Below, piece by piece: positions 1-5,158 of a stretch of DNA of 5,158 bases (positions within the stretch are counted from its first letter, which is position 1; every line of letters starts with the position of its first letter). This stretch comes from REEB95 sp035275845 (GTDB taxonomy: Bacteria; Pseudomonadota; Alphaproteobacteria; ATCC43930; CGMCC-115725): the NCBI GenBank assembly GCA_035275845.1, contig DATEMD010000180.1:1-5158 (forward strand), read 5' to 3'. Both the position numbers and the translations under genes were made by a program. A model generated the notes under the pieces. It saw only the letters and a program-made list of their open reading frames with translations. It was not told where the DNA came from and made no database searches.

Positions 1-2071
<2,071 letters not shown>

Positions 2072-2080
<9 letters not shown>

Positions 2081-2092
2081 GGGACCCCCTTC
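2072..2092 (-). promoter_or_regulatory. clpB ribosome-binding site and possible start-codon hairpin
   Basis: A purine-rich AAGGGGG (2091 to 2085) sits four bases before the clpB ATG and is the likely Shine-Dalgarno sequence. On the mRNA, GUCC (2085-2082) can pair with GGAC (2078-2075), leaving CAU in the loop. GAA (2092-2090) can pair with UUC (2074-2072), leaving GGGG of the ribosome-binding site as a bulge. The ribosome-binding site is directly visible. The hairpin is weak (4+3 pairs) and its use as a thermosensor is only inferred. Confidence 0.6.
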
Positions 2093-2101
2093 GTGACCGA
2101 C

Positions 2102-2131
2102 GCAACCGCCCTTCTTGGAAGCAGCGGTTGC
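2102..2131 (-). repeat. Inverted repeat / hairpin in clpB 5' leader
   Basis: A perfect 8-bp inverted repeat (GCAACCGC / GCGGTTGC) encloses 14 bases. Inside it CTTC and GAAG can pair around a CAA loop, giving a 12-bp stem with a small 2x1 internal loop. It lies just downstream of the predicted heat-shock start site (about 2139) and about 10 nt before the ribosome-binding site. It therefore falls in the 5' untranslated region of the heat-induced clpB transcript. No U-run follows, so it is not an obvious intrinsic terminator. Its role is unknown; mRNA stabilisation or regulator binding are possible. Confidence 0.55.
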
Positions 2132-2145
2132 ACCTTCCGACACAA

Positions 2146-2173
2146 ATATGGGGTGATTCCGGCCGCCGACAAG
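2146..2173 (-). promoter_or_regulatory. RpoH (sigma-32) heat-shock promoter for clpB
   Basis: On the minus strand a -35 element CTTGTCG (2173 to 2167) is followed, after exactly 13 bases, by a -10 element CCCCATAT (2153 to 2146). The known sigma-32 consensus is CTTGAAA, 11-16 bases, then CCCCATNT. The -10 matches completely, and the CTTG core and the spacing also match. The predicted transcript starts near 2139, giving a leader of about 59 nt to the clpB ATG. clpB is a classic RpoH-regulon gene, so motif, position and target agree. Assignment to RpoH is inferred from the match. Confidence 0.85.
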
Positions 2174-2182
2174 GGCAACCGG

Positions 2183-2196
2183 GCCGGGTATCCGGC
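2183..2196 (-). repeat. Short GC-rich palindrome between the DUF4167 gene and clpB
   Basis: GCCGG / CCGGC form a 5-bp inverted repeat around four bases, 32 nt after the DUF4167 stop codon and 10 nt upstream of the clpB heat-shock -35 element. It could be a weak terminator stem or a binding site beside the promoter. No T-run follows, so it is not called a terminator. The rest of the 148-nt gap (2081-2228) holds the clpB promoter and leader elements listed separately. Confidence 0.25.
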
Positions 2197-2228
2197 TCGA
2201 TCAGAGAGACGCGATTCTGCGGTGCCGG

Positions 2229-2837
2229 TTAGGCACTGTAGTCGGGGTCGGCCGGCGGCATCGGCGGCTGCGCGCCCGATCCGGCCGGCGATGCTGCCGA
2301 CGGTTGATGCGGCGGCTGGGCCTGGGGCTGCGGCTGCGGCGGTTGCTGATTCGAATGCTGCGGTTGATGCTGTTGCGGCGGCATCGGTTGATGCTGCTGT
2401 TGCGGCTGCTGGTACTGCTGCTGGTGCTGTTGCGGCTGTTGGTGCTGGTGCTGGTGTTGCGGCTGGCCTTGCGCCTGTCCCGGCTGACCATGACCGTCCA
2501 CTTCGTCGCCGCCGGCCATCTCGTTGTCCGCCGGCGTCATCGGACGCTGACCCTGATTATCGAAGCCGCCGTTCGCCTGCATGATGCGATAGTAATGCTC
2601 GGCGTGCTGGTAGAGATTTTCCGCCGCGATGCGATCGCCGGCGGAAGCCGCCTCGCGCGCCATCGCGATATAGCGCTCGAACACCTGATAGGCGTTGCCG
2701 CGGATCTTCACGGCCGGTCCGCTCGAGTCGAAGCTCTGCATGCGATGCGGCGGGCGCCCGCCGCCCTGCCGGTTCTGGGGGTGGCCGCCCATCATGTTGC
2801 GACCGCCACGCCCGCGATTCTTCTGGCCTGGTCTCAT
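2229..2837 (-). CDS. DUF4167 family protein with Arg/Gly-rich N-terminus and Gln-rich tail
   Basis: The 202-residue protein ends at TAA (2229-2231). It opens with MRPGQKNRGRGGRN, the hallmark start of DUF4167 proteins. Next comes the conserved core at about 35-90, with SFDSSGPAVKIRG and GDRIAAENLYQHAEHYYRI, predicted helical. The tail from about 117 is low complexity: of residues 121-180, 30 are Gln, 14 Pro and 8 His. I see no signal peptide or membrane segment, so it is probably cytosolic. The ATG at 2837 is chosen because AAGGGA precedes it and the family motif starts there; a TTG at 2921 would add 28 residues that look unrelated to the family. It lies between prmC and clpB, as in many Hyphomicrobiales. 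Function is unknown. The basic RG-rich start suggests nucleic-acid binding, which is inference only. Confidence 0.93.
   Translation of the reverse strand: MRPGQKNRGRGGRNMMGGHPQNRQGGGRPPHRMQSFDSSGPAVKIRGNAYQVFERYIAMAREAASAGDRIAAENLYQHAEHYYRIMQANGGFDNQGQRPMTPADNEMAGGDEVDGHGQPGQAQGQPQHQHQHQQPQQHQQQYQQPQQQHQPMPPQQHQPQHSNQQPPQPQPQAQPPHQPSAASPAGSGAQPPMPPADPDYSA
2298..2477 (-). repeat. Low-complexity Gln/His/Pro codon tract inside the DUF4167 gene
   Basis: This stretch encodes residues 121-180 of the DUF4167 protein, 52 of which are Gln, Pro or His. On the coding strand it is largely CAG, CAA, CAC/CAT and CCx codons, giving imperfect trinucleotide repetition. Such tracts are prone to slippage and usually encode disordered protein. 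The frame is open throughout, with no sign of a frameshift. Confidence 0.85.
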
Positions 2838-2840
2838 GAG

Positions 2841-2846
2841 TCCCTT
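2841..2846 (-). promoter_or_regulatory. Ribosome-binding site of the DUF4167 gene
   Basis: AAGGGA lies three bases before the ATG at 2837, with the AAGG core 5 nt away. It decides the start in favour of the family-typical MRPGQ N-terminus over an upstream TTG at 2921. Confidence 0.7.
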
Positions 2847-2888
2847 GATGTCGAAGTCATCGATAGCAGTTTCACTCGTGCCTTTTCG

Positions 2889-2909
2889 GCTTCGCCCCGC
2901 ATCCGAAGC
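2889..2909 (-). repeat. 6-bp inverted repeat in the DUF4167 leader
   Basis: GCTTCG and CGAAGC form a perfect 6-bp inverted repeat around nine G-rich bases, roughly 50 nt upstream of the DUF4167 start codon. It would form a modest hairpin in a leader transcript. Function is unknown. Confidence 0.3.
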
Positions 2910-2970
2910 GGTATGACCCAACTACGCGCGGCGCGAATGCCGGCGGTTCATCGAATAAGGGGCGGTTTAT

Positions 2971-2998
2971 GCGCCTGCGGCGCGGAGCACGTAGCTCC
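2971..2998 (-). repeat. Two abutting hairpins in the DUF4167 leader
   Basis: Read on the minus strand, GGAGC-TACGT-GCTCC (2998-2984) is followed with no gap by GCGCC-GCA-GGCGC (2983-2971). Both have perfect 5-bp stems and could stack. No U-run follows, so they are not a recognisable intrinsic terminator. They lie 12 nt or more downstream of the candidate promoter's predicted start, inside a long leader. They may be a processing, stability or protein-binding element. Confidence 0.45.
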
Positions 2999-3016
2999 TT
3001 GGCTTTTGGCGAGGTT

Positions 3017-3045
3017 ACCCTAGACGGGATGACTGCCGAAGCCAA
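3017..3045 (-). promoter_or_regulatory. Candidate housekeeping (sigma-70-type) promoter for the DUF4167 gene
   Basis: On the minus strand TTGGCT (3045-3040) and TAGGGT (3022-3017) are separated by exactly 17 bases. They match TTGACA at 4 of 6 positions and TATAAT at 3 of 6, keeping the TA...T frame of the -10. The position, just after the prmC stop codon, is right for a promoter of the downstream gene, and would give a leader of about 170 nt. The match is moderate, so this is a candidate only. Confidence 0.4.
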
Positions 3046-3059
3046 CCTGTTTTTTTGGC
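3041..3059 (-). repeat. Inverted repeat just after prmC, overlapping the candidate -35
   Basis: GCCAA (3055-3059 on the complement) and TTGGC (3041-3045 on the complement) flank a nine-base A-rich segment two bases beyond the prmC stop codon. On the coding strand the A-run lies in the loop and no U-run follows, so it does not look like a terminator. It overlaps the candidate -35 box and could be an operator half-site pair. Evidence is weak. Confidence 0.25.
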
Positions 3060-3061
3060 CG

Positions 3062-3883
3062 TTAACCGCCGCTTTTCCCTGATTCCACTTGACGAATCGT
3101 GACGCACCGTTCGCATCCGGCGAGGTCGCGGCGCACACCGACAACGCGTAAATTGGCCGCCGCTACGATCCGCGTGACTTCGTCCGCCTGACCGGCGCCG
3201 AGCTCGAAAAACGCCCAGCCATCGGGCTTCAATGTCCGCCGTACCACCGGCGCGAGCGCGCGGTAGGCCATCAATCCGTCGGCGCCCCCGTCGAGTGCGC
3301 GCCGCGGATCGAAACGCACAACGTCCGGCGGCAAAGCGGCAATCTCGCCAGACGGTATATAGGGCGGGTTGGCCAGAATGACATCGGCCGCGCCCAAATT
3401 TGCCTCGGCCCAATCGCCGACGACGAACTGCACGCGATCGGCCATACCGAGCGCGGCGGCGTTGCGCGCGGCGGTTACGACCGCGCCCGGCAGAACGTCG
3501 ACGCCAAGGCCGGTGGCGTTGGGATATTCGCTGAGCAACGCCAACAACAGCGCGCCGGTGCCGGTGCCGAGATCAGCGACGCGCAACGGCGCGGTGCGGT
3601 CCGGCAGCGCGGCCAGCGCCGCGTCGATCAGGGTTTCGCTGTCGGGCCGCGGGTCGAGCGTGTCGGGCGAGAGCGCGAAATCGAGACTCCAGAACTCGCG
3701 CGCGCCGCGAATTCGCGAATAGGGCTCGTGCGCGACGCGGCGGCGGACATAGTCGGCCAGCCGCGCGTCGTCGGCCACCGCCAATGCGTGCAGCAATCGC
3801 GCCTCGTGCCGCGGATTGGCGATGCCAGCAGCGGCAAGCTGCCGCGCCGTCGCCGCGATGTCGTTGTCGACGATGATCGTCAT
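3062..3883 (-). CDS. prmC: PrmC (HemK), release factor glutamine methyltransferase
   Basis: PrmC uses S-adenosylmethionine to N5-methylate the glutamine of the GGQ motif in release factors RF1 and RF2, which speeds peptide release at stop codons. The 273-residue length is normal for the family. An N-terminal helical domain (about 1-75) ends in EFWSLDF, followed by the family-typical PRPDSE (78-83). The Rossmann methyltransferase domain has the SAM-binding DLGTGTG (104-110), acidic D129 after the second strand, GDW (156-158), and the catalytic NPPY (172-175) that places the substrate glutamine amide. The ATG overlaps the prfA stop codon (ATGA), with a GGAGG ribosome-binding site inside the end of prfA. 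Translational coupling with its own substrate gene is therefore likely. It ends with TAA. No defects are visible. The NPPY and PRPDSE motifs separate it from RsmC/RlmG-type RNA methyltransferases. Confidence 0.97.
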   Translation of the reverse strand: MTIIVDNDIAATARQLAAAGIANPRHEARLLHALAVADDARLADYVRRRVAHEPYSRIRGAREFWSLDFALSPDTLDPRPDSETLIDAALAALPDRTAPLRVADLGTGTGALLLALLSEYPNATGLGVDVLPGAVVTAARNAAALGMADRVQFVVGDWAEANLGAADVILANPPYIPSGEIAALPPDVVRFDPRRALDGGADGLMAYRALAPVVRRTLKPDGWAFFELGAGQADEVTRIVAAANLRVVGVRRDLAGCERCVTIRQVESGKSGG

Positions 3884-4956
3884 TCGGCCTCCGCCAGCTT
3901 GGCGGCGCGATCCTCGGCCAGTAGCGCGTCGACGAATTCGTCGAGCGCCTCGCCCTCCAACACTTGCGCGATCTTATAGAGCGTGAGGTTGATGCGATGG
4001 TCGGTGACGCGGCCTTGCGGAAAATTGTAGGTGCGGATGCGTTCGGAGCGATCGCCGGTGCCGACCTGGCTCTTGCGCGAAGCGGCGCGCTCGGCCTCGC
4101 GCGCCTGGCGCTCACGCTCATAGAGCCGCGCGCGCAACACTTTCATCGCCTTGGCCTTGTTCTTGTGCTGCGATTTCTCGTCCTGCTGCGAGACGACGAG
4201 ACCGGTCGGAATGTGGGTGATGCGCACCGCGCTGTCGGTGGTGTTGACGGACTGACCACCCGGTCCCGACGAACGGAACACGTCGATGCGCAGATCCTTG
4301 TCGTCGATCTTGACGTCGACTTCCTCGGCTTCGGGCAGCACGGCGATGGTCGCGGCCGACGTGTGGATACGGCCGGAACCTTCGGTCGCCGGCACGCGCT
4401 GGACACGGTGAACGCCCGATTCGAATTTGAGGCGCGCAAACACGCCGCGGCCGCTGATCGACGCGATACCTTCCTTGAGGCCGCCGAGACCGGTTTCCGA
4501 CAGGTCGAGCAGTTCGACACGCCAGCCTTTGAGCGCGGCATAGCGTTGATACATGCGGAAAAGCTCGGCGGCGAACAACGCCGCCTCTTCGCCGCCGGTG
4601 CCGGCGCGAACTTCGAGAATGGCGTTTTTCTCGTCGGCTTCGTCCTTGGGCAGGAGCAGCGTCTTGACCTGCTCCTCGAGAGCCGGGAGTCGCTTTTTGA
4701 CTGAATCGAGCTCGGCCTCGGCGAGCTTCTTCATCTCGGCGTCGCCGCCACCGGCCAATTCCTCGAGCGATTGCTGCTCGGCCTCGATCTGGCGCAACGC
4801 CGTGATCGCTTCGACGATGGCTGTCAGCTCGCTGTATTCCTTGGCGAGTTTGGCGAACTCGCCGGTGCGCGCCGGATCGGCCATGGCGGCGTTCAATTCG
4901 GCGTGGCGCGCCACCAGGCGATCGAGCTTGGCGTCGAACGGAGTCTTGTCTGCCAT
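3880..4956 (-). CDS. prfA: Peptide chain release factor 1 (RF1)
   Basis: RF1 reads UAA and UAG in the ribosomal A site and triggers hydrolysis of the finished peptide. The product is 358 residues, usual for the family. Residues 1-100 form the helical N-terminal domain. The tripeptide PAT (189-191, in RVPATEGSGRIHTSA) is the RF1-type stop-codon recognition motif, whereas RF2 has SPF. The catalytic GPGGQSVNT gives GGQ at 233-235, with Q235 the expected target of PrmC. The C-terminal region has the family-typical SERIRTYNFPQGRVTDHR (304-321). I start at the ATG at 4956, giving MADKTPFDAKLDRL. An in-frame extension to 4995 would run back into hisS and adds nothing family-like. The hisS stop codon lies one base upstream (TGAgATG), and no strong ribosome-binding site is visible, so translation probably depends on termination of hisS. 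The stop overlaps prmC. Confidence 0.98.
   Translation of the reverse strand: MADKTPFDAKLDRLVARHAELNAAMADPARTGEFAKLAKEYSELTAIVEAITALRQIEAEQQSLEELAGGGDAEMKKLAEAELDSVKKRLPALEEQVKTLLLPKDEADEKNAILEVRAGTGGEEAALFAAELFRMYQRYAALKGWRVELLDLSETGLGGLKEGIASISGRGVFARLKFESGVHRVQRVPATEGSGRIHTSAATIAVLPEAEEVDVKIDDKDLRIDVFRSSGPGGQSVNTTDSAVRITHIPTGLVVSQQDEKSQHKNKAKAMKVLRARLYERERQAREAERAASRKSQVGTGDRSERIRTYNFPQGRVTDHRINLTLYKIAQVLEGEALDEFVDALLAEDRAAKLAEAE
3888..3892 (-). promoter_or_regulatory. prmC ribosome-binding site within the prfA 3' end
   Basis: GGAGG lies four bases before the prmC ATG, inside the last codons of prfA. Together with the ATGA overlap it supports both the chosen prmC start and coupled translation of the two genes. 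Confidence 0.8.
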
Positions 4957-4957
4957 C

Positions 4958-5158
4958 TCAACCCCGGAAGGCCGCCAGGCGATCCTTGAGCGCACTCAGC
5001 GGCACGCCGGTCTGCGTGCCGGCGTCGAGGTCGCGAACGGCGGCCTCGCCGCGTTTCAATTCGTCCTCGCCGAGGATCACCGCTACGCGCGCGTTCGCCT
5101 TGTTGGCGCGTTGCAGGTGTTTCTTCATGTTGCCGGAATAGGAAAGTTCGACCGTGAA
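4958..5158 (-). CDS. hisS: Histidyl-tRNA synthetase, C-terminal end (5' part beyond window)
   Basis: Only the last 66 residues are inside the window, reading in frame from the right edge to TGA (4960-4958). They match the end of the class IIa anticodon-binding domain of HisRS, which recognises tRNA-His: SYSGNMKKHLQRANKANARV, then VILGEDELKRGEAAVRDLDAG, and a terminal VPLSALKDRLAAF. The GEDE segment and the GNMKK..RANK pattern are typical of bacterial HisS. The paralogue HisZ lacks this domain, which argues against it. The catalytic domain cannot be judged here. The stop codon is one nucleotide before the prfA start, so the two genes are surely co-transcribed. A different class IIa synthetase (ProRS, ThrRS) is possible but fits less well. 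Confidence 0.9.
   Translation of the reverse strand, partial: FTVELSYSGNMKKHLQRANKANARVAVILGEDELKRGEAAVRDLDAGTQTGVPLSALKDRLAAFRG

Noticed and set aside
2081..2228. ROSE-type RNA thermometer or CIRCE element upstream of clpB
   Set aside because: No conserved ROSE U(U/C)GCU pairing over the ribosome-binding site and no TTAGCACTC inverted repeat are visible. The sigma-32 motif explains heat regulation better.
2838..2921. Upstream TTG start extending the DUF4167 protein by 28 residues
   Set aside because: The added residues do not fit the family, whose members begin with MRPGQ, and the ATG at 2837 has its own AAGGGA ribosome-binding site.
2984..3010. Plus-strand hairpin followed by a T-rich segment, resembling a terminator
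   Set aside because: The stem is only 5 bp, the T-tract is interrupted (CTTGGCTTTT), and no plus-strand gene lies upstream.
3041..3059. Possible intrinsic terminator after prmC (inverted repeat with a T-run)
   Set aside because: The T-run is on the plus strand and lies within the loop. On the coding strand it is an A-run with no following U-tract. There is no plus-strand gene to terminate.
2872..3144. A 90-codon minus-strand frame spanning the prmC 3' end and the following gap
   Set aside because: About a third overlaps prmC in another frame; the remainder is basic and low in conserved-looking features. No ribosome-binding site or family match; treated as chance.
3964..4704. A 246-codon open frame on the plus strand opposite prfA
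   Set aside because: It is also in mirrored register with the prfA codons and is explained by the same avoidance of TTA/CTA/TCA. No recognisable protein features.

Overview
The window is ordinary housekeeping DNA from a GC-rich alphaproteobacterium. The order Hyphomicrobiales (Rhizobiales) is most likely. This rests on the DUF4167 family protein, which is essentially alphaproteobacterial, on the gene neighbourhood (prfA-prmC-DUF4167-clpB is familiar from rhizobial genomes), on strong G/C bias at third codon positions, and on the RpoH-type promoter. The genus cannot be fixed from sequence alone.

All genes lie on the minus strand, so transcription runs from right to left. In that order they are: the 3' end of hisS (4958-5158, cut by the right edge), prfA (3880-4956, release factor 1), prmC (3062-3883, the methyltransferase that modifies release factors), a DUF4167 gene (2229-2837, uncharacterised, with a glutamine-rich tail), and clpB (2080 down to 1, cut by the left edge within the second ATPase domain). 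hisS, prfA and prmC are packed with a 1-nt gap and a 4-nt overlap, so they form one transcription and translation unit. The next two genes are spaced apart and probably have promoters of their own. A 224-nt gap before the DUF4167 gene holds a candidate sigma-70-type promoter and tandem small hairpins. A 148-nt gap before clpB holds a very good match to an RpoH (sigma-32) heat-shock promoter, a leader hairpin and a possible weak structure around the start codon.

Functionally the genes cover translation (charging tRNA-His, stop-codon recognition, methylation of the RF1 GGQ glutamine) and protein rescue (ClpB disaggregase). The unexplained member is the DUF4167 protein: an Arg/Gly-rich N-terminus, a conserved helical core, and a tail in which 30 of 60 residues are Gln. 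No mobile element, CRISPR array, tRNA or rRNA gene, or novel multi-gene system was found. The points most worth following up are the clpB heat-shock leader and the Q-rich DUF4167 protein encoded beside a disaggregase. Very long open frames on the plus strand, opposite clpB and prfA, are explained as codon-bias shadows.
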